From: Paracoccaceae bacterium
GTDB taxonomy: Bacteria > Pseudomonadota > Alphaproteobacteria > Rhodobacterales > Rhodobacteraceae
Direction of reading: 5' to 3'
Length of the DNA: 64,000 bases
Assembly: GCA_027489355.1 (NCBI GenBank)
Contig: JAIXZY010000028.1
Span: 36,950-100,949 of the forward strand
Numbering within the stretch: the first letter of the stretch is position 1; each line of letters starts with the position of its first letter. Both the position numbers and the translations under genes were made by a program. Shown piece after piece: positions 49,403-57,643 of the stretch. Under the pieces are notes generated by a model. That model did not search any database and was not told the DNA's origin. It worked only from the letters and a program-made list of their open reading frames with translations.

Positions 49403-50569
49403 ATGACAAGAACGGGCAGACTTCGCGCAACCCTGGTCATGGGCGCAAGCGCGCTGGCGCTGGCGGGCTGCATGGATACGGGGAACCTGGACTGGGATCT
49501 GCGCTCGGGCCGGGGCGACACCTCGGACGCGGCGCGGCAGGCGACGGCGGCGGCCCCCACCCCGGATGCGAACGGGATCATCTCATACCCCGACTACCAG
49601 TTGGCCACCGCCCGGCGCGACGAGACCGTGGCGTCGATGGCCGGCCGTCTGGGGATGGCCCCGGAAGAACTGGCGCGCACAAATGCGCTGCGCCCCACGG
49701 ATCCGCTGCGCGAGGGCGAGATGCTGCTGTTGCCGAAACGCGTCTCGGCCACGCCACAGCCCGCAGTGATCGCGGGGGCGCCTCTGCCATCGGGTGGCGG
49801 CGTGGACATCGCCTCGATCGCCACGACGGCCCTGGATGAGGCCGGCCCGACCCCGGTCGCGGCCTCGCCCGCTGCGTCGAAGCCAGTCTCGGGCCAGCCC
49901 GCGACCCACCGCGTCGCACGGGGCGAGACGGCCTTTACCATTGCCCGGACCTACAACGTCTCGGCCAAGGCGCTGGCGGACTGGAACCAGCTTGGCTCCG
50001 ACATGGCGGTGCGGGAAGGCCAGACGCTGATCATCCCGATCGCCACCGCGCCCGCGCCGAACCCGGAGCCGGTGCCGACCCCGCCGGGCGCGGGCAGCCC
50101 TACGCCCGAGCCTCCCTCGGCCAAGAAACCGCTGCCGGACGAGAAGACCGAGGCGGCGGCGACGAAGCCCAAGGCCACCCCGCCCTCGCCCGACCTCGGG
50201 GCCGAGATGACGACGTCGACCAAGATGGCGATGCCGGTCGCGGGCAAGATCATCCGCGGCTATGACGCGAAGAAGAACCAGGGGATCGACATCGCCGCGG
50301 CCGCCGGCAGCCCGGTGAAGGCGGCGGATGCGGGGACGGTCACGGTGCTGTCGTCGGATACCAACGGCAAGGGAATCGTGATCATCCGCCATGCCGGCGA
50401 CCTGCTGACGGTCTATGTCGGGGTGTCCGGCATGATTGTGAAGAAGGGCGACAAGGTGAAGCGCGGGCAGGAGATCGGCAAGGTCGCTGCGGGCGATCCG
50501 GCCTTTGTCCACTTCGAGGTGCGCAACACCACGAAGCAGAGCTTCGATCCGGTCGGCTACCTGCAGTAG
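49403..50569 (+). CDS. NlpD-like LysM/M23 lipoprotein
   Basis: The 388-residue protein has a lipobox (ALALAGC, Cys at 23), a first degenerate LysM-like segment (YPDYQLATARRDETVASMA), a clear LysM (THRVARGETAFTIARTYN ... GQTLIIPI) and a C-terminal M23 peptidase-like domain (PVAGKIIRGYD, KNQGIDIAAAAG, FVHFEV). The usual HxxxD and HxH zinc residues are incomplete (GIDIA rather than a His motif, IIRHAGDLLTVYV), so it is probably a non-catalytic amidase activator like NlpD/EnvC. Located on the outer membrane, periplasmic face. Confidence 0.88.
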   Translation: MTRTGRLRATLVMGASALALAGCMDTGNLDWDLRSGRGDTSDAARQATAAAPTPDANGIISYPDYQLATARRDETVASMAGRLGMAPEELARTNALRPTDPLREGEMLLLPKRVSATPQPAVIAGAPLPSGGGVDIASIATTALDEAGPTPVAASPAASKPVSGQPATHRVARGETAFTIARTYNVSAKALADWNQLGSDMAVREGQTLIIPIATAPAPNPEPVPTPPGAGSPTPEPPSAKKPLPDEKTEAAATKPKATPPSPDLGAEMTTSTKMAMPVAGKIIRGYDAKKNQGIDIAAAAGSPVKAADAGTVTVLSSDTNGKGIVIIRHAGDLLTVYVGVSGMIVKKGDKVKRGQEIGKVAAGDPAFVHFEVRNTTKQSFDPVGYLQ

Positions 50570-50572
50570 CGA

Positions 50573-50627
50573 CGAATTTTCTGCGAAAATTCGCAAGGCG
50601 ACGATCTTTCGCAGAAAGATCGTCGCC
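50573..50627. repeat. Two TTC-TGC/GCA-GAA hairpins between convergent genes
   Basis: The first has arms CGAATTTTC (50573-50581) and GAAAATTCG (50585-50593) with loop TGC. The second has 14-base perfect arms GGCGACGATCTTTC (50597-50610) and GAAAGATCGTCGCC (50614-50627) with loop GCA. They begin three bases after the nlpD-like stop and end five before the convergent CNNM gene stop, so they likely act as a shared transcript end. The cores match the hairpin at 10500. Confidence 0.8.
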
Positions 50628-50632
50628 CCCGC

Positions 50633-51907
50633 TCAGTCGTCGACACGGACCACCAGGACCTTGTCGATGCGGCGTCCGTCAAGGTCGATGACCTCGAAGC
50701 AGTAGCCCTCGGCGGTGAATTTCGCACCGAGGTCGGGAATATGGCCAAGCTGGTGCAGGACAAGTCCCGCCACGGTGTCGTATTCGCCGGCCAGCTCTCG
50801 TGAAAGGCCGAGGCGGTCGCAGAATTCGTCCACCGGCATCCAGCCCGCGACAAGGTGGCTGCCGTCCTCGCGTTCGACCATCGCGGGTTCGTCCGCCTCC
50901 GACGAGGCGACGGCCCCGGTGATGGCTTCCAGCACGTCGCCCGTGGTCAGGATGCCTTCGAAATGGCCGTATTCGTCGTAGACCAGCGCGAAGTGGTGTT
51001 CGGTCTTCTGCAGGATCTCCAGCACATCCAGCGCCTCGGCCCGGTCCGAGACGACGGGGACCTCGCGGACCAGCGCCTTGATCGACAGGGTCTCGCGGCG
51101 TGAGACGACCTGGAAGGCTTCGGTCAGAAGGACGATCCCCACCACCTCGCCCTCGGCATTGGCGACGGGCATCCGGGGGCGCGCGATGCGGCGGACCGCG
51201 GCCACGGCCTCGGCGCCGGTGGCGTCGAGCGGCAGCATGTCGACCTCGTGCCGGGGGGTCATCAGCGCGCGCGCCGTACGGTCGGACAGGCGCATGACCC
51301 CGGTGATCATTTCGCGCTCTTCGGTTTCCAGCACACCTTCCTCATGCGCTTCCGCAAGCAGGACGTGGACTTCTTCCTCGGTGACCTTGCTTTCGGATTC
51401 GCCTCGCTGGCCGAGGAGCCACAGAAGCACCTTGCCCGACTTGTCCAGGAACCAGACGAGCGGCGCGCCGATCACGGACAGGAAGGTCATGGCCGGAGCC
51501 ATGCGGATCGCGACGCCCTCGGCATTGCGGAGCGCCATCTGTTTCGGGACCAGTTCGCCCACGATCAGGCTGACATAGGTGATCGCCACCACGACGCCGC
51601 CCACCCCCAGAGTCGACGCCCACTCCGCGTCCAGTCCCCGCGCCTGCAGCCAGTCTTGCAGCCGGAGACCCAGCGTCGCGCCCGACAGCGCGCCGGACAG
51701 GACGCCCACGGCGGTGATGCCGATCTGCACCGTCGACAGGAACCGCCCCGGATGTTCGGCGAGCCGCAGCGCCATGCGCGCGCCGCGGCTCTTGCCCTCA
51801 AGCGGCTTCAGGCGGGCGGGGCGCGCGCTGACGATGGCAAGCTCGGACATGGCGAGCACGCCGTTCAGGACGATGAGGGCCAGGATGACCAGGATTTCGG
51901 TGAACAT
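50633..51907 (-). CDS. CNNM/CorC family (hemolysin-like) membrane protein
   Basis: The 424-residue protein has an N-terminal DUF21/CNNM transmembrane domain (about 1-190; VGELVPKQMALRN), two CBS domains (RALMTPRHEVDMLPLDAT; ALVYDEYGHFEGILTTGDVLE) and a C-terminal CorC_HlyC domain (YDTVAGLVLHQLGHIPDLG). Such proteins are linked to Mg/Co efflux. Its 3' end faces the hairpins at 50573-50627. Confidence 0.92.
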   Translation of the reverse strand: MFTEILVILALIVLNGVLAMSELAIVSARPARLKPLEGKSRGARMALRLAEHPGRFLSTVQIGITAVGVLSGALSGATLGLRLQDWLQARGLDAEWASTLGVGGVVVAITYVSLIVGELVPKQMALRNAEGVAIRMAPAMTFLSVIGAPLVWFLDKSGKVLLWLLGQRGESESKVTEEEVHVLLAEAHEEGVLETEEREMITGVMRLSDRTARALMTPRHEVDMLPLDATGAEAVAAVRRIARPRMPVANAEGEVVGIVLLTEAFQVVSRRETLSIKALVREVPVVSDRAEALDVLEILQKTEHHFALVYDEYGHFEGILTTGDVLEAITGAVASSEADEPAMVEREDGSHLVAGWMPVDEFCDRLGLSRELAGEYDTVAGLVLHQLGHIPDLGAKFTAEGYCFEVIDLDGRRIDKVLVVRVDD

Positions 51908-51955
51908 GACTCAGGGCTAAGCCGTGACGCGTCCCCCTGCAAGCCCGAAGGCGGG

Positions 51956-52795
51956 CTAGAGGCGGATTCGTACCCCCTCACGGGCGGCGAGATCGCAGAA
52001 GAACTGCCAGGCCACCCGGCCCGACCGCCCGCCGCGCGTCGCCTGCCATTCGATTGCCTCGGCGTGAAGCCGGTCGTCCGGCACCTTTACGCCATGTGCC
52101 GAGCAATAGCCGCGGATCATTTCCAGGTAATCGTCCTGCGAACAGGGATGGAAGCCCAGCCAGAGGCCGAAGCGGTCCGACAGCGAGACCTTTTCCTCCA
52201 CCGCCTCGCCGGGATTGATCGCGGTGGAACGTTCATTCTCGATCATGTCGCGCGGCATCAGGTGGCGGCGGTTCGAGGTGGCATAGAACAGCACGTTCTC
52301 CGGTCGCCCCTCGATGCCGCCATCCAGCACGGCCTTCAGCGACTTGTAGTGCTGATCGTCATGGCTGAAAGACAGGTCGTCGCAGAACAGAAGGAAGCGG
52401 TGCGGCGCGGCGCGCAGGTGTGTCAGCAGCCGCTGGACGGACGGCAGGTCCTCGCGGGACAGCTCCACGATCTTCAGGTCCTGACCTTCCGCCCGAACCT
52501 GGGCATGGACCGCCTTCACCAGTGATGACTTCCCCATCCCCCGCGCGCCCCACAGGAGCGCATTGTTCGCAGGCAGGCCTGCCGCGAAATGGCGGGTATT
52601 CTCCAGAAGCGTATCGCGCGACCGGTTCACCCCCACCAGCAGCGACAGGTCCACGCGGGAGACATGGGCCACCGGCTCCAGCCGATCCGGCTGGGTGTGC
52701 CAGACGAAGGCCTCGGCCGTGAAGTCCGGAGCCGACATCGGGGCGGGGGCCAGACGCTCCAGCGCGGCCGCAATCCGGTCAAGCGCGTCCGTCAC
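51956..52795 (-). CDS. DUF815 family AAA-type ATPase
   Basis: The 279-residue ATPase has Walker A WGARGMGKSSLVKA, Walker B FLLFCDDLSF, and ATSNRRHLMPRDM containing the sensor region, as in the DUF815 family. Function is unknown. The GTG start forms a GTGA overlap with the tatC stop, making it the end of the tatABC operon; a role linked to Tat export is possible but unproven. Confidence 0.9.
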   Translation of the reverse strand: MTDALDRIAAALERLAPAPMSAPDFTAEAFVWHTQPDRLEPVAHVSRVDLSLLVGVNRSRDTLLENTRHFAAGLPANNALLWGARGMGKSSLVKAVHAQVRAEGQDLKIVELSREDLPSVQRLLTHLRAAPHRFLLFCDDLSFSHDDQHYKSLKAVLDGGIEGRPENVLFYATSNRRHLMPRDMIENERSTAINPGEAVEEKVSLSDRFGLWLGFHPCSQDDYLEMIRGYCSAHGVKVPDDRLHAEAIEWQATRGGRSGRVAWQFFCDLAAREGVRIRL

Positions 52796-53697
52796 TTCTC
52801 TGCCGCCCCCTCGTCGTCCGGGATGTCGACCCACAGCCCCTCGGCCCGCAGTTCCGCCTCGCGCGTCTTCTCGATCCGGCGGACCAGGAAGATCGACACT
52901 TCGTACAGCGGGTAGACGCAGGAAAAGAGGATCAGCTGGCTCATGATGTCGGGGGGCGTGACCAGGGCCGCGACGAAGAGGATGATCACGATCGCATAGC
53001 GCCGCATGCCCGCCAGACCGGCCGAGGTGGCAAGCCCGGCCTTGCCCATCAAGGTCAGGAGCACGGGCAGCTGGAAGCACAGGCCGAAGGCGAGGATCAG
53101 CTTGAGGCTGATGTCCAGCGTCTCGTTCACCTTGCCCTGGAAGACGATGTCGATGCCCTTCGACGCCGTGGCCGGGGCGGTCACCACGGCATCGGCGGGC
53201 ACCTCGCCGAAGTTCGGCACCAGCGCAGCCAGGATCGAGGCGCTGTCGGCGTAGCCCAGGAAGAACTTCATCGCCATCGGGGTCACGACGAAATGCGCGA
53301 AGGCGCCGCCGATGACGAACAGGACGGGCGAGGCGATCAGGAAGGGCAGGAAGGCCTGCTTTTCACTGCGGTAAAGACCGGGGGCGACAAAGCGCCAGAG
53401 CTGATAGGCGATCACGGGAAAGCTGACCATCAGCCCGCCCACCATCGCGATGTGCATCAGCGTGAAGAAGTATTCCTGCGGCGCGGTGTACTGCATCACC
53501 GGATTGGGATTTCCCAGCGCGCGCATCGCCTCTTCGATGGGGGCGAGCATGAAGTCCAGGATCGGCTCGGCCACCAGGAAGCACAGCACCATGCCGACCA
53601 GAAAGGCGCCGACCGACCAGATCAGGCGGTTGCGCAACTCGGCCAGATGCTCGACCAGCGGGGCCGAGCTGTCGTCGATCTCGTCCTTGGCGGTCAT
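52792..53697 (-). CDS. tatC: Sec-independent protein translocase TatC
   Basis: The 301-residue protein has six membrane segments and the TatC hallmarks: N-terminal LVEHLAELRNRLIWS with the conserved Glu, and FVAPGLYRSEKQAFLPFL. It recognises twin-arginine signals in the inner membrane together with TatB. A loop of about 40 residues in the middle (GEVPADAVVTAPATASKGID) is longer than in E. coli. Overlaps tatB by four bases. Confidence 0.95.
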   Translation of the reverse strand: MTAKDEIDDSSAPLVEHLAELRNRLIWSVGAFLVGMVLCFLVAEPILDFMLAPIEEAMRALGNPNPVMQYTAPQEYFFTLMHIAMVGGLMVSFPVIAYQLWRFVAPGLYRSEKQAFLPFLIASPVLFVIGGAFAHFVVTPMAMKFFLGYADSASILAALVPNFGEVPADAVVTAPATASKGIDIVFQGKVNETLDISLKLILAFGLCFQLPVLLTLMGKAGLATSAGLAGMRRYAIVIILFVAALVTPPDIMSQLILFSCVYPLYEVSIFLVRRIEKTREAELRAEGLWVDIPDDEGAAEK

Positions 53698-54278
53698 CCC
53701 TCGTCCCCACCCGTGCTTTCGGGCTTCTTGCGGCGGCGACCCGGAGCCTTCCGGACCGGGCTGTCCTCGACCGGAGCGGCAGCGGCGGGGGTCAGCGACC
53801 GGAGTTTCGCCGCCGCCTCGTCCACCACCGCCTTGCGCGCGGCCTTCTGTTCATAAAGCGCCGCCGTGGCCGGACCGACAGGTGCGGCGGTCGGTGCCGG
53901 AGCCGGTGCCGCGTCGACCGGAGCCGGCACCGCGGGGACGGGGCTGGCGGTGGTCGTCGGGGCCGACGGCGTCAGCGGCCTTGTCGGGACGGCGGCATTC
54001 TTCAGCGGGTCCCACTTCTCGAACCGGTCGGCGGCATTCTTCACCGCGTCAAGCCCGGCGCCTGCGGGGTTGCTCAGCGCCTTGAGACCGTCGGTCGCCT
54101 CCTTGACGCCCGATTCCTTCGCGGCCTGTTCCATCGCGCGGCTGAACTCGCGCCCCATGGCACGGATCTTGGCAGTGATCCGGCCCAGTTCGCGGAACAT
54201 GCCCGGCAGGTCCTTGGGACCGATCACGATCAACGCGACGATCCCGACGAGCAGCATTTCGGACCAGCTGAAGTCCAT
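53694..54278 (-). CDS. tatB: Sec-independent protein translocase TatB
   Basis: The 194-residue protein has the TatB N-terminus MDFSWSEMLLVGIVALIVIG followed by PKDLPGMFRELGRITAKIR, an amphipathic helix, and a long Ala/Pro-rich disordered tail ending in Lys/Arg (RKAPGRRRKKPES). With TatC it forms the signal-binding complex. It lies 27 bases after tatA. Confidence 0.95.
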   Translation of the reverse strand: MDFSWSEMLLVGIVALIVIGPKDLPGMFRELGRITAKIRAMGREFSRAMEQAAKESGVKEATDGLKALSNPAGAGLDAVKNAADRFEKWDPLKNAAVPTRPLTPSAPTTTASPVPAVPAPVDAAPAPAPTAAPVGPATAALYEQKAARKAVVDEAAAKLRSLTPAAAAPVEDSPVRKAPGRRRKKPESTGGDEG

Positions 54279-54305
54279 CTTCGCACTCCCGAAGGATCAG
54301 ACGGG

Positions 54306-54512
54306 TCAGGCCTTGTCCTTCTCGGGCGTGACGTCCTTGGCGCCGTCGGCGGCGGCCTTCTCGATCTCGTCGCTGCCTTCCTTGATGCCCTTCTTGAAGG
54401 CGGTGATGCCTTTGCCGACCTCGCCCATCATGCCGGCGATCTTGCCGCGGCCGAAAAGGACCAGAAGGACGATGGCGATCAGCAAAAGCTGCATGGGACC
54501 GGGAGCGTGCAT
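54306..54512 (-). CDS. tatA: Sec-independent protein translocase TatA
   Basis: The 68-residue protein has a membrane helix ([20 protein letters not shown]) with the FGRGKI hinge, an amphipathic helix ([17 protein letters not shown]) and an acidic end. TatA forms the export pore. ATG 54512 is preceded by AGGAG. It is the first gene of tatABC-DUF815; Tat substrates in this window include the BMP binding protein. Confidence 0.95.
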   Translation of the reverse strand: MHAPGPMQLLLIAIVLLVLFGRGKIAGMMGEVGKGITAFKKGIKEGSDEIEKAAADGAKDVTPEKDKA

Positions 54513-54624
54513 GGGTATTCTCCTGTAATGACCCGCCGGGCGCGGGATCCATCCTGACTTGCGCCTTCAATATGGCGGATGGGTCCCTCGCTCCAAGGCC
54601 GAAGCGGGTTGCAGGGTACAGTCA

Positions 54625-54666
54625 ACTGACAGTATTTTGTCAGTAAGGTGGGCAATATTGCCCACC
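54625..54666. promoter_or_regulatory. Two adjacent dyads before the short HTH gene
   Basis: ACTGACA-GTATTT-TGTCAGT (54625-54644) is a 7-6-7 dyad. Three bases on, a perfect 20-base palindrome spans 54647-54666 with half-arm GGTGGGCAAT. They end 17 bases before the HTH start. The first looks like a regulator-binding site, the second like a hairpin or second operator. Autoregulation is likely. Confidence 0.55.
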
Positions 54667-54683
54667 CTACCCCTAGGATGCCC

Positions 54684-55037
54684 ATGAAACGCGACGCACG
54701 CCTTTACGACATCGTCCAGTCCCTGCGCGACGGGCGGCTTCACACGGCTTCTGAACTGGCCGCGCGACTCGGGGTTTCGACGCGCACGATCTGGCGCGAC
54801 ATGGAGATGCTGGCGGCCACCGGCCTGCCGGTCGAGGGCGAGCGCGGCCTGGGCTACATCCTGCGCTCGCCCCTGATGCTGCCCCCGACCATGCTGACGC
54901 CGGAGGAGCTGGAGGCGCTGGTCGAGGGGCTGCGCCACGTGGGCCAAGAGGGGAACCCGCGGGCGAAGGCGGCGCGGAGCCTGCTTTACAAGGTGGCGAC
55001 CCTGCTGCCGCAGTCGGGGATCGAGACAGAGGGGTGA
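54684..55037 (+). CDS. Short YafY-like HTH transcriptional regulator without WYL domain
   Basis: The 117-residue protein begins with an HTH-11/DeoR-like DNA-binding domain (RLYDIVQSLRDGRLHTASEL, LGVSTRTIWRDMEMLAATG) and GERGLGYIL, as in YafY/PafC regulators. It then ends about where the WYL effector domain would begin (MLTPEELEALVEGLRHVG is the usual linker). Reading runs cleanly to the stop, so it is a short form, not visibly a frameshift. ATG 54684 follows AGGA; ATG 54678 is possible. The stop abuts the convergent ABC ATPase stop. Confidence 0.82.
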   Translation: MKRDARLYDIVQSLRDGRLHTASELAARLGVSTRTIWRDMEMLAATGLPVEGERGLGYILRSPLMLPPTMLTPEELEALVEGLRHVGQEGNPRAKAARSLLYKVATLLPQSGIETEG

Positions 55038-56120
55038 TCAGACGCCGAAGACGAAGCAGCGGTCGCGGCGGATCATCAGCCACAGGACGGTGCCGGGCTT
55101 CGGCAGGAACCCCCCCGGCACGCTGGCGGTCAGCTTCGCGCCCTCGAAATCCATCGCGAAGTCCACCAGGCTTTCGCGCCCCAGGTAGCGGCTGCGCAGC
55201 ACCGTGCCGCGCGCCGGGACGCCATCCTCGGGCGTCGGATTCGGGCCGCGGCCGTTCCGGTCGAAGTCGATGCGCAGGTGCTGCGGGCGGATCACGATCT
55301 CGACCTCGGCCCCGTCCTTGTGGCCCGGCGTCAGGAAGGCGCCGAAGGGCGTCTCGGTCAGGGCCCCTTTGGAGACGCCCCGGATCACGTTGATATCGCT
55401 GAAGAAGGCCGCCGCAGCCTTGTCCACCGGGGCGTTGTAGACGTTGTACGGAGCGCCCTTCTGCACGATCCGCCCCGCCCGCATCAACGCGATCTCGTCG
55501 GCCATCCGCATCGCCTCGTCGGGTTCATGCGTGACCAGAAGGACCGCCGCGCCCTCTTCCTTCAGAAGCTCCAGCGTGCGGTCGCGGATGCCGTCGCGCA
55601 GACGGTTGTCGAGGCCCGAGAACGGCTCGTCCATCAGCATGACCTTGGGCCTCGGCGCCAGGGCACGGGCCAGGGCGACGCGCTGCTGCTCGCCGCCGGA
55701 CAATTCGTGCGGGTGCTTCCGGCCGAAGCCGGAAAGGTCGACCCGCTCCAGCAGCTCACCCACGCGCCGGGCCTTTTCGGTCCGGTCGACGCGCAGGCCG
55801 AAGCCCACGTTCTCGGCCACGGTCAGGTGCGGGAAAAGCGCGAAGTCCTGGAACATCAGGCCGACCGAACGCACCTCGGGCGGGACATGCACGCCGGGGC
55901 CGGCGACCGTCACCCCGTCCAGCCTCACCTCGCCCGCATCGGCGCGTTCGACCCCGGCGATGATCCGCAGCGTCGTGGACTTGCCGCAGCCCGACGGGCC
56001 GAGGAGGCAGGTCACCTGCCCGGCCGCGACCGACAGCGACACATCGTCAACCACCCGCCGCCCGCCGAACGAGCGGACAAGGTGACGGGTCTCGAGACGG
56101 GGGGGCGCGCTGTCCGGCAT
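55038..56120 (-). CDS. ABC transporter ATP-binding protein, FbpC/iron(III)-like
   Basis: The 360-residue ATPase has GPSGCGKST, FQDFALFPHLTV, LSGGEQQRVALARAL, VMLMDEPFSGLD and THEPDEAM, and a C-terminal TOBE region (EIVIRPQHLRIDFDR). The order of motifs fits the Fe(III)/polyamine/molybdate import group. No permease or binding protein is next to it, so it is an orphan whose partners lie elsewhere or whose operon was rearranged. Confidence 0.88.
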   Translation of the reverse strand: MPDSAPPRLETRHLVRSFGGRRVVDDVSLSVAAGQVTCLLGPSGCGKSTTLRIIAGVERADAGEVRLDGVTVAGPGVHVPPEVRSVGLMFQDFALFPHLTVAENVGFGLRVDRTEKARRVGELLERVDLSGFGRKHPHELSGGEQQRVALARALAPRPKVMLMDEPFSGLDNRLRDGIRDRTLELLKEEGAAVLLVTHEPDEAMRMADEIALMRAGRIVQKGAPYNVYNAPVDKAAAAFFSDINVIRGVSKGALTETPFGAFLTPGHKDGAEVEIVIRPQHLRIDFDRNGRGPNPTPEDGVPARGTVLRSRYLGRESLVDFAMDFEGAKLTASVPGGFLPKPGTVLWLMIRRDRCFVFGV

Positions 56121-56287
56121 GCTGTCCTAGAGTTTTGCTCAGGTTTCTCTAGCAGCGCCTTTGCCGCGCCACAACCGCCCGCCCCCTGGCGGATGACCGC
56201 AAAATTGGCGCAAACTGTCCACGTTTTGCACAGAATGCGGCGCTAAGGCGGTACTGTTCTTCAAATCTGGACACGAAGGTCCCTGCC

Positions 56288-56782
56288 ATGCTCTTTCGTC
56301 CGCTTGCGCTGCTGTGCGCCGTCGCCATCCTGGCTGGCCTCTTCCTGCCCTGGGTCGCGACCCCGCTGGGCAGCGGCCTTGCCCCCTGGGACGCGCTGCC
56401 TGCCTTCGACCGTGCCTCGGTCGAAACCTACATCATGGACGCGCCGAACGAGGTGCGGATCTTCCTCGTCTCCTTCGTCCTGGCCGGGCTTTTCGTGCTT
56501 CTGTCGCTGGTCGGGCTGGAACGGCGCTGGCTGGCCTTTTTGACCGGGTTCAGCGTCGTGGGCCTTGCCGGACTGCTGGTATGGCGTGCGCGCGAGACGC
56601 TGGGGATCGTCGAGCCGCAATTCACCCAGGAGGAGGCCAACCGCCTCTTTGCCCTGGCCTCCGACGTGCTGGGACTGGGCGGCTGGGCCTGGATCGGCGG
56701 CGGGGCCTTGCTGCTGCTGCTCAGCCTCTTTGACCCCGGCCGCGCCAAGCCGCGCCCGGTGGCTACAGCGTCGCGTTGGTAG
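56288..56782 (+). CDS. Small integral membrane protein, unknown function
   Basis: The 164-residue protein has four hydrophobic segments (about 3-24, 56-76, 80-96 and 128-146). An acidic loop (FDRASVETYIMDAPNEVR) lies between the first two. I recognise no family. Its 3' end overlaps the convergent SDR gene by 20 bases. The 167-base gap to the left shows no gene. Confidence 0.75.
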   Translation: MLFRPLALLCAVAILAGLFLPWVATPLGSGLAPWDALPAFDRASVETYIMDAPNEVRIFLVSFVLAGLFVLLSLVGLERRWLAFLTGFSVVGLAGLLVWRARETLGIVEPQFTQEEANRLFALASDVLGLGGWAWIGGGALLLLLSLFDPGRAKPRPVATASRW

Positions 56783-57539
56783 CGCCGCCGTCGAGCAGGA
56801 TGTTCTGCCCGACGATGAAGCCCGCGTGCTGCGAACACAGGAAGGCGCAGGTCGCGCCGAATTCCGACGGCGTTCCGTAGCGCCCCGCCGGGATGGTGGC
56901 GCTGCGTTCCGAGATCGCTTCCTCCATGCTGATGCCCCTTGCCTTCACCACCGCGCCGTCCAGCGCGATGGCGCGGTCGGTCGCGTGGATGCCGGGAAGC
57001 AGGTTGTTGATCGTGACGCCCTTCCCCGCGACCTGCCGCGAGGTTCCGGCGACGAAGCCCGTCAGCCCCGCGCGGGCCGAGTTCGACAGGCCCAGCACCG
57101 CGATGGGAGATTTGACCGAGACCGAGGTGATGTTGACCACCCGCCCCCAGCCGCGCTGCATCATGCCCGGAAGCACCGCCTGCATCAGCGCGATCGGGGT
57201 CAGCATGTTGGCGTCGAGCGCCTTGATGAAATCCTCGCGCGACCAGTCGGACCATTGGCCGGGCGGCGGGCCGCCGGCGTTCGTCACCAGGATGTCGAAA
57301 GGTCCCCGCGCCAGCACTGCCGCCCGTCCTGCCTCTGTCGTGATGTCGCCCTTCACCGTGGTGACATTGACCTGATACCGCGCCCGCAGGTCTGCCGCCG
57401 CGGCCTCCAGCGCCTCGGCCCCGCGGGCGTTCATCACCAGATCCACGCCCGCATCCGCCAGCGCCTCGGCGCAGCCACGGCCCAGCCCCTTGGACGAAGC
57501 GCAGACCAGCGCCCGCTTTCCCGCAATCCCAAGATCCAT
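56763..57539 (-). CDS. SDR-family protein with altered catalytic site
   Basis: The 258-residue protein is FabG-like overall: KRALVCASSKGLGRGCAEAL, VTNAGGPPPGQ, NITSVS, and LLDGGATNATL at the end. Where typical SDRs have YxxxK it reads SNSARA, so the catalytic Tyr and Lys are replaced by Ser and Arg. The cofactor loop is also unusual (ASSKGLG). It belongs to the group of BKR-like SDRs with imperfect active sites; activity is uncertain. ATG 57539 matches the family N-terminus. Confidence 0.85.
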   Translation of the reverse strand: MDLGIAGKRALVCASSKGLGRGCAEALADAGVDLVMNARGAEALEAAAADLRARYQVNVTTVKGDITTEAGRAAVLARGPFDILVTNAGGPPPGQWSDWSREDFIKALDANMLTPIALMQAVLPGMMQRGWGRVVNITSVSVKSPIAVLGLSNSARAGLTGFVAGTSRQVAGKGVTINNLLPGIHATDRAIALDGAVVKARGISMEEAISERSATIPAGRYGTPSEFGATCAFLCSQHAGFIVGQNILLDGGATNATL

Positions 57540-57643
57540 CCGCAAAACCCTTTCCTGCATTTCCGCAAAGCCTAGCAGCCAAAGCAGCAGGGGCAAGCCG
57601 CCCGTCTGTTGCGGCGAAGCCCGCCGCGCGCTATGGGGGCGTC

